42,883 bases of DNA from a virus. The stretch covers positions 1 to 42,883 of IMG/VR virus record IMGVR_UViG_3300007236_000008; one strand, 5' to 3'. Shown piece by piece: positions 1-9,732 of the stretch (within the stretch, counting starts at the first letter, position 1; each line of letters opens with the position of its first letter). Under the pieces are notes generated by a model. The model was not told the origin of the DNA and made no database searches. It worked only from the letters and a program-made list of their open reading frames with translations. A program made the translations under genes and the position numbers.

Positions 1-11
1 CCGAAAACGAC

Positions 12-398
12 ATGAGAAACACCGACAACTGGAATGACATTATCCAACAGGGTTCAATAGGTTACATCGAATTGAATCAACCTATGGCTCAATACTTTGA
101 AGGGCCATCTCCTTGCTTAGAGAGAGTCATCTCACGTAACACCCATTCAGAAAACGCTTACTGCGACGGTGAGAATCCATCTGGCCTCTCAACATTTCAC
201 CTTCTATCCCCATACGTACTACGCTACGACATTATGGAAACTATCGAGGGCGACCTTACACCACCTTCTGAAATTGCTAGAAGCAGAAATCTTAGAGCGG
301 TTTTGTACGAGTCCGGTGAGAATACAGGCAACGGTGAGTTCTACCTTGGAATTGCCTTCGTTTCCGAGAGTATGTACCAATCTATCATGCAAGACTGA
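12..398 (+). CDS. Hypothetical protein, probable head-tail/tail gene
   Basis: I do not recognise this 128-aa protein. It is soluble, mildly acidic, has no membrane segment, and contains two cysteines. It lies directly upstream of the major tail protein candidate in the same direction, a slot usually filled by head-tail connector or tail terminator genes; that role is positional inference only. The ATG overlaps a TGA in another frame (ATGA at 12-15) that could be the stop of an upstream gene cut by the window edge, consistent with a tightly packed virion operon. The two other ORFs over this stretch look like shadows. Confidence 0.6.
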   Translation: MRNTDNWNDIIQQGSIGYIELNQPMAQYFEGPSPCLERVISRNTHSENAYCDGENPSGLSTFHLLSPYVLRYDIMETIEGDLTPPSEIARSRNLRAVLYESGENTGNGEFYLGIAFVSESMYQSIMQD

Positions 399-415
399 GG
401 AATCAAATCTGACAG

Positions 416-423
416 TATATAAA
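416..423 (+). promoter_or_regulatory. TATA box upstream of the major tail gene
   Basis: TATATAAA lies in the 86-nt gap between two genes, 69 nt before the ATG at 485. With archaeal spacing, transcription would start near 441-447 and leave a leader of about 40 nt. This differs from the leaderless spacing elsewhere in the window and could suit a highly expressed structural gene. It is a sequence match only. Confidence 0.45.
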
Positions 424-484
424 GTGTGCAAAACACCTACGCAACCGCTTTACTTAATACCCATGTTCGACAGCATCTCACTCA

Positions 485-922
485 ATGGCATTACATTCAT
501 TCACAGGTGTAACTGGTTCAATCAGAACTTCCGGTACTACAACCGGAGCATTAGTGGGGTATGTGCAGGGAGACTTCACATTGGCCGCTGCTACTGGAAA
601 ATATGTTGAACTAGGGTCATCTTATGCAACTGCGAACACAAGAGGACTGAAATCAGCAAGCGGGTCATTATCCGCCGCATGGGGAATAAAATCTTCAGAA
701 TTACATGACATGTTAACCAATGACGAAGAGTTTGAGATTAGATTTGCAGCAGCCGGAACACAGGCAGTGGGAACAACATCTGGAACTAAAGTTTTCACAT
801 TAAGCAACTGCGTATTTACTGACCTAGCAACAGAAGGTCTTGAAGCAGGTGGCGAAGGTCCATTATTACTCAATGCTTCATTTGAAGCGTTAACTTGGTC
901 GTACACTGCGGCTGACAGTTGA
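485..922 (+). CDS. Major tail (tube) protein, probable
   Basis: This 145-aa protein is rich in Gly, Ala, Ser and Thr, with alternating hydrophobic strands and no membrane segment. It fits the small beta-sandwich tube proteins of long-tailed phages. The assignment rests mainly on synteny: it directly precedes a frameshifted tail assembly chaperone and a TP901-type tape measure, the canonical order major tail protein, chaperone, tape measure. No clear Shine-Dalgarno precedes the ATG; a TATA box about 70 nt upstream suggests its own transcript. It could instead be another tail-tube-like protein. The family call is inferred from position and composition, not from a diagnostic motif. Confidence 0.6.
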   Translation: MALHSFTGVTGSIRTSGTTTGALVGYVQGDFTLAAATGKYVELGSSYATANTRGLKSASGSLSAAWGIKSSELHDMLTNDEEFEIRFAAAGTQAVGTTSGTKVFTLSNCVFTDLATEGLEAGGEGPLLLNASFEALTWSYTAADS

Positions 923-936
923 GACGGTGATTAAAC

Positions 937-1254
937 ATGACATGGATAGATAATATAATTGAACAGGCTTCAGAACCGATAATAGTGGTTGTAAAACATT
1001 TGAACATAGGAGTGGATGAGATAAAGTGTCTCCCCCTATCTGTAAAAGAATACAACGGCTTGAAACAGAACCCAGAACTAATAGGACTGAATGAAGAAGA
1101 CCGAGCAGAAAGACTTGGAATGCTCATGGTTTTTGAAATGATGCTAAAGTGCGACAAAGAACTCACATGGGATAGTTTTCAAAGGATGCCCTTAACAACC
1201 ATAGGACAACTAACAACTGCAATAATGGGAGCAGTTAACGTCCCTTTAGAATAA
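937..1254 (+). CDS. Tail assembly chaperone, zero-frame product (gpG-like)
   Basis: This 105-aa, mostly helical acidic protein lies between the major tail protein and the tape measure, the position of the lambda gpG-type chaperone that coats the tape measure during tail assembly. The start is supported by a GGTGATT Shine-Dalgarno at 925-931, five nt before the ATG. The stop is TAA at 1252-1254, just after a slippery heptamer. No start codon with its own ribosome site is needed for the coding frame that follows, because it is reached by frameshifting. Identification is by synteny and by the frameshift architecture, which is conserved across tailed phages. Confidence 0.75.
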   Translation: MTWIDNIIEQASEPIIVVVKHLNIGVDEIKCLPLSVKEYNGLKQNPELIGLNEEDRAERLGMLMVFEMMLKCDKELTWDSFQRMPLTTIGQLTTAIMGAVNVPLE

Positions 1255-1460
1255 TCGAAGAGTATGCCGAGTCTGATGAAGGTCAATTCCTCTTCGCCCT
1301 CTTAGCACATCTCGGCATGAGTATAATAGAGTGGAAAGAATTAGACCCTAGAGAGGCTCATTTCCTTATAACCGCCTTCTCTGTAAAGAACCGTAAGGAG
1401 TCTGAACATAACCGTAAGGCTAGTCAAAGGGCTAGAGCGAATAGAATGGTGGGAAGATAA
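937..1460 (+). CDS. Tail assembly chaperone, -1 frameshift fusion (gpGT-like)
   Basis: Read as 937-1248 joined to 1248-1460. A -1 slip on C-CCT-TTA (1242-1248) bypasses the zero-frame stop and adds 70 residues to the first 104, giving a 174-aa fusion. The -1 frame is open from 1239 to the TAA at 1458-1460 and encodes a plausible helical, basic-ended protein segment that starts RIIEEYAESDEG and ends RARANRMVGR. Its stop overlaps the tape-measure ATG (TAATG), as expected for a real gene end. In lambda and many other phages the fusion recruits the major tail protein to the tape measure. The alternative is a sequencing indel, but the slippery site and downstream structure argue against that. Confidence 0.8.
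1242..1319 (+). promoter_or_regulatory. Programmed -1 frameshift signal with H-type pseudoknot
   Basis: The slippery heptamer CCCTTTA (1242-1248) matches X-XXY-YYZ in the zero frame. After a 7-nt spacer, CGAAGAG (1256-1262) pairs perfectly with CTCTTCG (1290-1296), forming stem 1. Inside its loop, ATGCCGAG (1264-1271) pairs perfectly with CTCGGCAT (1311-1318), forming stem 2; 1263 and 1319 can add a U-G pair. The crossing pairs make an H-type pseudoknot, with 18 nt between the stem 2 5' strand and the stem 1 3' strand. A Shine-Dalgarno-like GGGAG at 1227-1231, ten nt before the heptamer, resembles the upstream stimulator of bacterial dnaX frameshifting. Pairings were checked base by base; function is inferred. 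Confidence 0.85.
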
Positions 1461-4102
1461 TGGCAGAAGTAACAACCATTATGACAAGGGTTACGGCTGA
1501 TACCACATCCTTTCGTAAGAACATGTCTGCTGTAGGTAGGTCTCTACTAGCAGCAGGTGGAAAAGTATCTCGTTTGGGTACGGTGATGAATGCTAATTTC
1601 AAAGCAATCGCTCTTTCAGCCAGTGCCGTCGGTGCATCTCTGACAGCAGGGTTTCTCAAACAATCTTCTGAACTATTCATTGAGTTTAACGATACGCTAG
1701 TCCGTACACAAGCGGTTATGCAATCGACAGGCGAAGAAGCCATGACGCTTGAGAATACAATCAGAGACATAGGTAAGTCAACAAGATTTACTGCGTCTCA
1801 AGCAGCACAGGCAGCCGAGGTTCTGGCTATTGCAGGTGTTTCATTTAATGAGATGGTTGATGATGAAGTTATTGACAAGTTAGTGAAGTTCGCTATCGCA
1901 GGTGGTACTGATATTCAGACTGCTACTACAATTGGTGTAGCGTCGGTTAAGGCGTTCCGTATGGAGATGGGACAATTGAACGAAGCAACTGACGTTCTTG
2001 TTAAGACATTTACAAGTGCAAACGTGGATGTAGTCGGTCTTGGAGAAGCAATGAAGTTCGTTGCTCCTGTTGCAGCAGCGGCAGGTATTGGAATTGAAGA
2101 AACAGCAGCGGCTATCGGTGCGTTAGGTAATGCAGGTCTACGTGGTACAGTGGCAGGTACAGGTCTGCGTATGTCCATCAATAAATTATTGAAACCAACT
2201 TTCGATGCTAGAAAAGTTATCAATGACTTGAACTTAGAAGTATTCGTTTTATCTGATGCAGGTAAGACTGCAAATGCATCATTGAAAGCCACTATGAACC
2301 AAATGGATGTAACAGCACGTATTACATCCCGTCTAACTATGGAAGTCAATAACTTACAAGGCGAGTTAGATGATTTGGCTATGGCTGAGAGAAAGAATCA
2401 ACTCTCCATCTCAGAGATTAGATTTAGAGCGGCGCAACAACAAAGAGAGTTGAATCAATCTGAAATAGACCAAATCCGAAGGTTAGAAATGGCTAATGAA
2501 GAACTTAGTATAACATCTCAAAAGAGAACAATAGAGTTGATGGAAACATCCGATGCTATGAAGAAAGCCGAAGAAAGACAATCATCATTGAAGAAACGGT
2601 CTGATGAACTAATCAAAACAGTTGAGATGCAAACTATGGGTCTGACTTCATTGACGGACTTACTTCATCAGATGCGTGATGGTAATATTACTGCGGCTCA
2701 AGCACTGGAGATATTCGGTGTTCGTGGTGGTACGGCTGTTCTTTCATTGATGTCTCAAGTAGATGCTTTCGATGAACTTGTAGCAGCAAACAGAACTGCG
2801 GCAGGTACAACAGAACAATTCTCTACCACACTACAACAATCATCTTTTGAAGCATTGCGTGTTTTCAAATCACAGATTGAAGAAGCGTCAATTACTCTCG
2901 GTGTTCATTTCGTCCGGGCTTTATTCGATGTCGAATATCAAGGACAGAAAACTACGGGTGTCCTTAGCGACTTCGGTAAGACGTTGAACGAACCGGGTGG
3001 TGTAGTTGAACAATTGACACCGCAGATAATTGCATTAGCAAATACTCTGAAAACAAATCTACCTGCTGCAATCGACGTTTTAGTCGCTACTGTACCTTTG
3101 TTCGTAGAAGTCTTGTCGGCAATAGCAAGAATACTACCTGCACTAGCATTGTTGGGTCGAATATTAACGGCTATTGTGACTCCATTAGTAAGACTGTTTG
3201 GTATGTTCATGGATGTGGTTGATGCGGTTCTTACATTCGACGGTTCACTAAAGGGGTTAGTGAAAATATTTAGTACACTTATTACTTTCGTATTGGAAGC
3301 AATAGTTATATTCTCTGGGGTTGGATGGGTCTTGAGGTCTCTCGGCGTTTTCTTTGAAGGAACTAATGAAAAAGCGTCTAAGTTTTTCCACACTCTAGCC
3401 GACTTTGCAGGGTTGGCAAAGGGTGGAGCAAAACTATTCATGATGTTGGGTAAAAGGTTGCCCGGTCTAGGACGTTTGTTCAAAGGTGCAAGTAGTGGAG
3501 CAGGTTCTTTCTTGAAGAGTCTTAAAATCTTAAAAGGCCCAATCAACACTATATCGAAGTTGGTTGCTAAATTGAAAAACTTACTCCAACAACTTGGCGG
3601 AGTCTTGAAGAATAATCGTTTTACAAAGTTCTTCGGCAAGGTGAGAAGTGCATTAACTGACAGTCGTTCTTCTGCTCAAATAGCAAATAGTGTTGAAAAA
3701 ACCAATCGAAGAAACTTAGCACATGCTATGGGGAATCAAGGCATGGGTGGAACAAAAGGATTGACACCCGACCAAGTGAACGCAGGGCTACGGGCTAGAG
3801 GTATTCCAGTAAAGGATATGCCTCTCTTCGCCGCAGGTGGTATTGTGTCAAAACCAACAATAGGTATGATAGGTGAAGGTGGAGATAGTGAAGCAGTTAT
3901 TCCTTTGACAAATAGTAAACTAAAACAAATTGGAGTAGGTATCGCTGATGCAAGTGGTGGCATGGGTACTAACATCTCTATTGGCGATATTGTGATTAAC
4001 GGTGATGGGTTGAACAAGCATGAGATACAGGCTATGATTGAACGTGAACTACCAAAAATCATCAACCGTTCAATGAGACGGGGAGCACAGGGGGTTATCT
4101 GA
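1460..4102 (+). CDS. Tail tape measure protein (TP901 type)
   Basis: This 880-aa protein sets tail length and is packed inside the tail tube. Residues about 95-245 match the TP901-type tape measure core, including TRFTASQAAQAAEVLAIAG and the later GLRGTVAGTGLR. Residues about 290-400 form a long charged coiled coil. About 525-625 is strongly hydrophobic with several membrane-like segments, as is usual for the part proposed to meet the host envelope. The region near 788-819 carries the FAAGGIV...GEGGDSEAVIPL signature seen near tape measure C termini. At roughly 0.15 nm per residue the tail would be about 130 nm long, a rule-of-thumb inference. The ATG overlaps the chaperone fusion stop (TAATG) and the stop overlaps the next ATG (TGATG). 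Confidence 0.92.
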   Translation: MAEVTTIMTRVTADTTSFRKNMSAVGRSLLAAGGKVSRLGTVMNANFKAIALSASAVGASLTAGFLKQSSELFIEFNDTLVRTQAVMQSTGEEAMTLENTIRDIGKSTRFTASQAAQAAEVLAIAGVSFNEMVDDEVIDKLVKFAIAGGTDIQTATTIGVASVKAFRMEMGQLNEATDVLVKTFTSANVDVVGLGEAMKFVAPVAAAAGIGIEETAAAIGALGNAGLRGTVAGTGLRMSINKLLKPTFDARKVINDLNLEVFVLSDAGKTANASLKATMNQMDVTARITSRLTMEVNNLQGELDDLAMAERKNQLSISEIRFRAAQQQRELNQSEIDQIRRLEMANEELSITSQKRTIELMETSDAMKKAEERQSSLKKRSDELIKTVEMQTMGLTSLTDLLHQMRDGNITAAQALEIFGVRGGTAVLSLMSQVDAFDELVAANRTAAGTTEQFSTTLQQSSFEALRVFKSQIEEASITLGVHFVRALFDVEYQGQKTTGVLSDFGKTLNEPGGVVEQLTPQIIALANTLKTNLPAAIDVLVATVPLFVEVLSAIARILPALALLGRILTAIVTPLVRLFGMFMDVVDAVLTFDGSLKGLVKIFSTLITFVLEAIVIFSGVGWVLRSLGVFFEGTNEKASKFFHTLADFAGLAKGGAKLFMMLGKRLPGLGRLFKGASSGAGSFLKSLKILKGPINTISKLVAKLKNLLQQLGGVLKNNRFTKFFGKVRSALTDSRSSAQIANSVEKTNRRNLAHAMGNQGMGGTKGLTPDQVNAGLRARGIPVKDMPLFAAGGIVSKPTIGMIGEGGDSEAVIPLTNSKLKQIGVGIADASGGMGTNISIGDIVINGDGLNKHEIQAMIERELPKIINRSMRRGAQGVI

Positions 4103-7100
4103 TGGCACGTTCAACACAGAATATTGACAAGCCTTTCTCTCGTATCAAGAACGGGCTTGCCGAACTTCAACCTATGTGGCCCGCATACGTAAAAGGCGAC
4201 GGTGGGTTAACCGTTGACCCTCAGATATTCCGCTCAAACTTCGGACCTACAACACCGTCTCTAAGCGGCCTCGTAGATGACGTTGCCAATACACCCGGTA
4301 TTCGAGTTGAAGCAATCAATGATAATGGAACAGATGCAGGGACGGAAACCGACCCCGCAGGGATAGAGCCAACTCTTACTATCTCTGGCTCTGGTGGCTT
4401 CAAGCCAATCTGTACGCTTACTCATGCTGATTCTACTAAGACATCAGTCTTTCTCATTGCTCCAACATCTGCACCCACTGATTCATTTGGTTTGTATGAT
4501 AATGACTATACTGCTGAGAAGAGAACAAGCCCAATGCAGGGTGAGGTTGGTGTAGGCACTGAGCATACAAGAAGTAACGGTCCATATCCAGTCTTTATGA
4601 CAATTCAAGAACTCACCGAGTTTATTGATGACTACCGTCATATCGGTCAACTCAATGCAAGTAAGCCTTCATTCTTACCACATGGGGTCGAAGGTAGAGA
4701 CAGTCATGTAAGTGCGACAAGTGCTAACCCTGTACATGGGGCTGACCCTCGTATTGAATGGATGGTAGATACCAACAGTGAGTCTGCATTCGGCCATGCT
4801 GACATACCTGCAACTTCTCCTTACAGAGCAACTGTTTTCCATCCAATGTTGCTTGACGTTAATCAGTTTCATAAAGACATATCCGGTGCTACAATAAAAG
4901 TATCAAGTGGTATAAGAAATGGGTCAACATCAGCACAGTATTTTCCTAATGGAATTACTAGATATGACTCTGACCCAAGCGGTCTTGATTCTTCAACAAT
5001 AAAATACAAAGTATTCGGTAAGTCTGGAGACCACTTGACGGGTCTCCTTCATGCTAACCTTCATGCTAATTTACCGAACAGTAATTATTTTCAATCATTT
5101 GATTCAACAGCAGTGCCTTCACCAAAATATAGAATGAAAATGGCACTGGCTTGCTTTCTCAAAGACGGCACTTACTCATTGAATGATGGTGTAATTGTTC
5201 CTTATGTCTACGACCAAACAAGACATATCGGCGGCACAGTGACAAGTACGCTCTATTCTATATGGGATGGATTACACGGCTACGGCAGTGAGGATGATGC
5301 TACTTACTATTCAAATGATTACCTTGAGACAAATGATTGCTCGGCTCAGATATTCCCATTCTTTGACTTCACTCAAGGACCACTTGCCCCCTCTGCTCAA
5401 GGCAACAACTGGACCAACGAACAGATGACTGCTAGGCATACAACCACTACAAATGCAAATGGTGTGTTGAACACAATTATTGCTCCACCGCCTCATAGAA
5501 TGGCAATCTTAGGAATGAAGAAAACGGGGTCGTTAATCACCGTGTTTTGCGACCACATGGACACCACTGAAGATACTGCTCTACCTGCGGGGACACCTAT
5601 TTATTTAGAAAATAATAACGCAAATAATTTTGGAACTACTAACAAAGCAACATTCCCAACCGCAGAAAGAAAACTATGGCCCGATAGATGGGGCTTGAGA
5701 GGTAATCAAGATGGTTCAGATACTTATGAGGATTCAGACGACTCCACTGATGTAGGACGCTCCTACAACGGTTGGTGGATAACTAACGCTGATGCTACAA
5801 TAACTACGGGCAATTCAGACGCGGATTGGCAAGCCGCCGATGCTCCGGCAGGTATGTATGATAAGTCGGGTCAAACAATAGCAAATGGTTATGGCGGGAC
5901 AACTCGTTCTTTTGTTGCGTTTACATTCAAGACTGCATTGTTTGAAACAGGAACGGATTTGAATGAAGTTATCTTATTCAATAGAGGTGATGCTTACCTA
6001 AGAAGGGGCATGGTGGGTGGTTCAGAACAGAAATACTTTCACACTCCCGATGCAGATGACAATGCAACAGCAGGGAATATCTTTGGAATTGAGAAGAGAG
6101 ATGCTAACGCCGAAGGAAGTCCTTCGCATTCAGAACTTGGAACAGGATTTCAAATTGGTGTTTCACAAATGGACAGCAATGTTCCGGCAAGGAGTTCCGT
6201 AGATGCAACTTACCCCGGTAGACCAACAATCGGTGAGAGAAGTTTACCCTCAGTTGATGGAAAACATAGAGATGGAAAAGTTGTGTTACGTTCAATTGGT
6301 ATAGTCACTAAAGATGTCGATGGTAAGATATTATCTGCTCCGAATACATACAATGAAGGTGATGGTGCTTTACGTATTCCGTCTCCATTGGGGTATGATT
6401 TATCGGATAGATACATTACTGTAAGCGGCAACTATAATGATAGATTGAGAGCCGATAGTGGTTTTCCTAGACTGAATGGTGAGTATGGTCATGACAAGTG
6501 GTTGTTCCGAGGTGTAAGTACACCATTCTGGTCTTATACTGATACTAACACTGGCCGTCGAGCATGGGATTACATTAAGCCAGTGGGAACTGCTCTTACT
6601 ACAAGTGGAACTTGGACGTATGGTAGAAATCGTCCTTGGCCCGGACACGAAAGACTTGGTACTCGATTATCTATGAGTCCTACGTTGCTACGTAGCACTG
6701 ACCATTCTGCAACTTGGACAGAGAGTGTGTCGGGAGATGTCGTCTCGGCTAGAAGTTCAACTACTAAGTATGGACTTTCAGAGATGGCCGCATCTCCGGT
6801 TTATCTTGACGCTGAGATTACTGCGTTCTTCCCCGCTAGACCAAATAGAATGATTATGGTTGAGTTTGATGGTAATGAAGAACACCCAGTATTCGGCAGA
6901 CATTCTATGGTTATGGACACCCCTGCTCATAATTATGGTATGGGGTTAGAGCCTATTTGGGACGGGAATATTGACGGTATATCTCAATTGACTGACCCAA
7001 CATCAGTGAGTGGAACTGCATTGACTATCCCAACTAACAGTGATAAGAGATTCTACACTAGGTTAACAGCCGCCCAACATAATGGTGAGAATGCCGGTCC

Positions 7101-9729
7101 TTTCCGTAGTGGTTATTTTGATTCAGACGATGTAGCGGTGACTGCCGGAACAGTGAAAACTGTACCCGGCCTACATAATATGAAGAGATTATTTTGGAAT
7201 CATACACCTAATGCTACTGGTAATAAATCAGCAGATGTGGGGGTGTTTGACGTAAAGAACAGGTATGCACGTGTTAAGGCTGATAATGCCTATCCACCTT
7301 CTTCAATATACAATAGACCCGCAGTATGGATGACTGGTGGGCTACCACACTTGACAACAAGTGGAACATGGACTGGATTCGTTGACCTTGATGGAGATGA
7401 TACATACAACCTACCCGGCACTGGTGGGTTTGGTAGGTTAGGAAATGGTTTTGGAACTTCAAATTACTTCACATTCTCTGAAGGCACTAACACATTACGG
7501 ACAGTCTTTAATACAAAGGGAATGACTTTCCTTTGGAATGGGGAAGTTGTTGGAACTGATGTATCATGTAGAACTCCAGTATGGGCCATGTCAATCAAAT
7601 CTTGCGACATAGCAACATTCCCAGTGAGAACTCCAATCGCTCATCCATCTAATTCAACCGACCACTGGGCGAACCACTGGGCCGAAGGCGACCCTGCGGT
7701 AATGCACACTGGAACAAGAGATTACAACAGAGACGATAGAGTTGCTTTTACGGAACATCAAGGTGCAAGATACACTCTTTACCTTGGTGAAATGACATAT
7801 GCTACATCGGGGACTTCACTCTCTAGGAGCGTTAGTACACCTTATGCTTTCGATACTGACTCTACATTGAATGCCGCTATGATTGCCCGTCTAACTGACT
7901 TAACGGCAACCGAAGCACAGTTTGTTGTATTTACCTCTGACAACTTTGCAGGGACACCATTCACAATTGGCAAACAAGTCATCACTGAGTCCAGTGGAAC
8001 TTTATCTATCAACGTGGGTAGTGCTACATACATATTCACGATAGGGGGTAGTCCACCTACTTGGGTTAATAATGCAACGTATCATGTTTTTGTGTCATTA
8101 CAAGGAGAGCCAATCACACCCGATTCAATTCCGATTACATCATTGAATGGTTTCACACAAACAAGTTATTTCGAGCCAGAATATCCCGCTAGAACTCTTT
8201 TACACGTACCTGCCGACCCTACGGACTTCCTTGACTCGAATGGTGAGATAACCCGGTTGACGAATCCAACTTTGCAGAAGTCGAATCAAGATTTACAAAT
8301 CGACTCTATGACATTACGTCAATTACCAACAGACAGTATGCTACCATTTACAGTTGATTCAATTAAACAACAACCTTCGACAACGGTAGCAAGATATACT
8401 AAACTGAATATCTATGCTAGGAATATAGACAAGGCGAAAGGGATGGACGTTAGAGTTACTTTACTAGAACCCCCAGTGGTTGCTACAATAGACCAAGAGG
8501 CTTCTACAACAATAGATGGATTCATAGACCGAGAATTAGATTATACTGGTGGAATAGGAACACTGGACTTGACTGGTTTGCCAAGCAGCGTGGTCGCTAA
8601 TGGTTTCGTCGTGAGGTTTAACTTTTATATACCTTCCGTTTCTGATACCTTACTACATCCTATCGACTGGTCTGCTATTCCTTATGTTACTTCATGGGAC
8701 GTTGAATATGATGAGAAGCCGACAGTCGATATAGCAGTTATTTCAAACTCATATGACGGCAGCACTGCGACAAGTGTTGTTGAGGCATCAGACACTACAT
8801 TCGCAACAAAGGTAGGACATGTGATAACATTCAGAGTGAGTGGTGCTACAACAGATGAAAACCGCACCATCTCTGAGTTTAAGGTTGAGTATGGCGACGG
8901 GACAGATAGTGGATGGGTAAAAGTAGAAACCCCTGCGACAAGTATAACTCAAGATATATCGTATGTTTATACAACAACAACTGGAACAAGAAACGTAAAA
9001 GCGTATGTCAAAGATGATGTGGGTAATGAATCAGTTGCTTCAGACCCTACGATAACTTACACTATTGTAAATGCCGAACCTATTGCTATCCTTAGAGCAA
9101 TACCAACAATGGTAAGAGCGGGACAAGCAATTCGCCTCGACGCATCTTCTTCGTATTCGATTAATTCATCGGCTTCACTTTCAACTTACACTTTCAACTT
9201 CGGAGACGGTTCATCTGCTGTTTCTAGTGGTACGTCATATAACGACCATACTTATGCAGAAGCGGGTGAGTTCCTTGCTACACTTGTTGTCGTGGATTCT
9301 AACGGCACATCTTCGGCTACTGCTAAGGTAGTTGTGAAAGTATTACCTGCAACACTAATCATCCCATTAACATTGAATACAAAGCCTTCATCTTTCAGTA
9401 GAAGAAGAGTCGCCAACTTTACTCAGACACCAGTCTTAGATGCTGTTTATCCCGAAGTAACTGACCGAGGGCAGAGAGTTGATGAGTTTGAAATGCAAGG
9501 AATATTCCTTAAAGAAACTGAGAATACTGATATTGAGTTTATGGAAGAGTTGTTACAAAGCGGTGCATTGGTTGAGTTTGAATATGAAGCAGTTAATTTC
9601 TCTGGACAGGCAACTAACAAGACCTTTGTAGGAAGAATGGTTTCATTCAACTATCAACGTCAAGGCGGCAATGTAGGGCAGACACCTTACACTGCGGTAT
9701 TCGTTAGAGAAGCAGGTCTGGGGGCATGA
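4102..9729 (+). CDS. Very large tail/baseplate protein with PKD-like domains
   Basis: This 1875-aa protein starts by TGATG overlap with the tape measure, so it belongs to the distal tail. Most of the chain (about 1-1500) is beta-rich, aromatic and low in lysine, without motifs I can name. Two PKD/Ig-like domains follow at about 1536-1656 and 1657-1748, marked by VEYGDGTDSG and FNFGDGSSA. The last 120 residues (EFEMQGIF...FVGRMVSFNYQRQGG) look like a compact beta domain, possibly related to distal tail proteins, at low confidence. PKD domains are common in archaeal surface proteins and in tail proteins that touch the host. Position and size suggest a baseplate or tail-tip component; enzymatic activity is not evident. 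Confidence 0.7.
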   Translation: MARSTQNIDKPFSRIKNGLAELQPMWPAYVKGDGGLTVDPQIFRSNFGPTTPSLSGLVDDVANTPGIRVEAINDNGTDAGTETDPAGIEPTLTISGSGGFKPICTLTHADSTKTSVFLIAPTSAPTDSFGLYDNDYTAEKRTSPMQGEVGVGTEHTRSNGPYPVFMTIQELTEFIDDYRHIGQLNASKPSFLPHGVEGRDSHVSATSANPVHGADPRIEWMVDTNSESAFGHADIPATSPYRATVFHPMLLDVNQFHKDISGATIKVSSGIRNGSTSAQYFPNGITRYDSDPSGLDSSTIKYKVFGKSGDHLTGLLHANLHANLPNSNYFQSFDSTAVPSPKYRMKMALACFLKDGTYSLNDGVIVPYVYDQTRHIGGTVTSTLYSIWDGLHGYGSEDDATYYSNDYLETNDCSAQIFPFFDFTQGPLAPSAQGNNWTNEQMTARHTTTTNANGVLNTIIAPPPHRMAILGMKKTGSLITVFCDHMDTTEDTALPAGTPIYLENNNANNFGTTNKATFPTAERKLWPDRWGLRGNQDGSDTYEDSDDSTDVGRSYNGWWITNADATITTGNSDADWQAADAPAGMYDKSGQTIANGYGGTTRSFVAFTFKTALFETGTDLNEVILFNRGDAYLRRGMVGGSEQKYFHTPDADDNATAGNIFGIEKRDANAEGSPSHSELGTGFQIGVSQMDSNVPARSSVDATYPGRPTIGERSLPSVDGKHRDGKVVLRSIGIVTKDVDGKILSAPNTYNEGDGALRIPSPLGYDLSDRYITVSGNYNDRLRADSGFPRLNGEYGHDKWLFRGVSTPFWSYTDTNTGRRAWDYIKPVGTALTTSGTWTYGRNRPWPGHERLGTRLSMSPTLLRSTDHSATWTESVSGDVVSARSSTTKYGLSEMAASPVYLDAEITAFFPARPNRMIMVEFDGNEEHPVFGRHSMVMDTPAHNYGMGLEPIWDGNIDGISQLTDPTSVSGTALTIPTNSDKRFYTRLTAAQHNGENAGPFRSGYFDSDDVAVTAGTVKTVPGLHNMKRLFWNHTPNATGNKSADVGVFDVKNRYARVKADNAYPPSSIYNRPAVWMTGGLPHLTTSGTWTGFVDLDGDDTYNLPGTGGFGRLGNGFGTSNYFTFSEGTNTLRTVFNTKGMTFLWNGEVVGTDVSCRTPVWAMSIKSCDIATFPVRTPIAHPSNSTDHWANHWAEGDPAVMHTGTRDYNRDDRVAFTEHQGARYTLYLGEMTYATSGTSLSRSVSTPYAFDTDSTLNAAMIARLTDLTATEAQFVVFTSDNFAGTPFTIGKQVITESSGTLSINVGSATYIFTIGGSPPTWVNNATYHVFVSLQGEPITPDSIPITSLNGFTQTSYFEPEYPARTLLHVPADPTDFLDSNGEITRLTNPTLQKSNQDLQIDSMTLRQLPTDSMLPFTVDSIKQQPSTTVARYTKLNIYARNIDKAKGMDVRVTLLEPPVVATIDQEASTTIDGFIDRELDYTGGIGTLDLTGLPSSVVANGFVVRFNFYIPSVSDTLLHPIDWSAIPYVTSWDVEYDEKPTVDIAVISNSYDGSTATSVVEASDTTFATKVGHVITFRVSGATTDENRTISEFKVEYGDGTDSGWVKVETPATSITQDISYVYTTTTGTRNVKAYVKDDVGNESVASDPTITYTIVNAEPIAILRAIPTMVRAGQAIRLDASSSYSINSSASLSTYTFNFGDGSSAVSSGTSYNDHTYAEAGEFLATLVVVDSNGTSSATAKVVVKVLPATLIIPLTLNTKPSSFSRRRVANFTQTPVLDAVYPEVTDRGQRVDEFEMQGIFLKETENTDIEFMEELLQSGALVEFEYEAVNFSGQATNKTFVGRMVSFNYQRQGGNVGQTPYTAVFVREAGLGA

Positions 9730-9732
9730 TGA

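Noticed and set aside
1-15. Possible end of an upstream gene (last residues PKTT, stop TGA at 13-15)
   Set aside because: Only four codons are visible; the ATGA overlap is suggestive but cannot be called as a feature.
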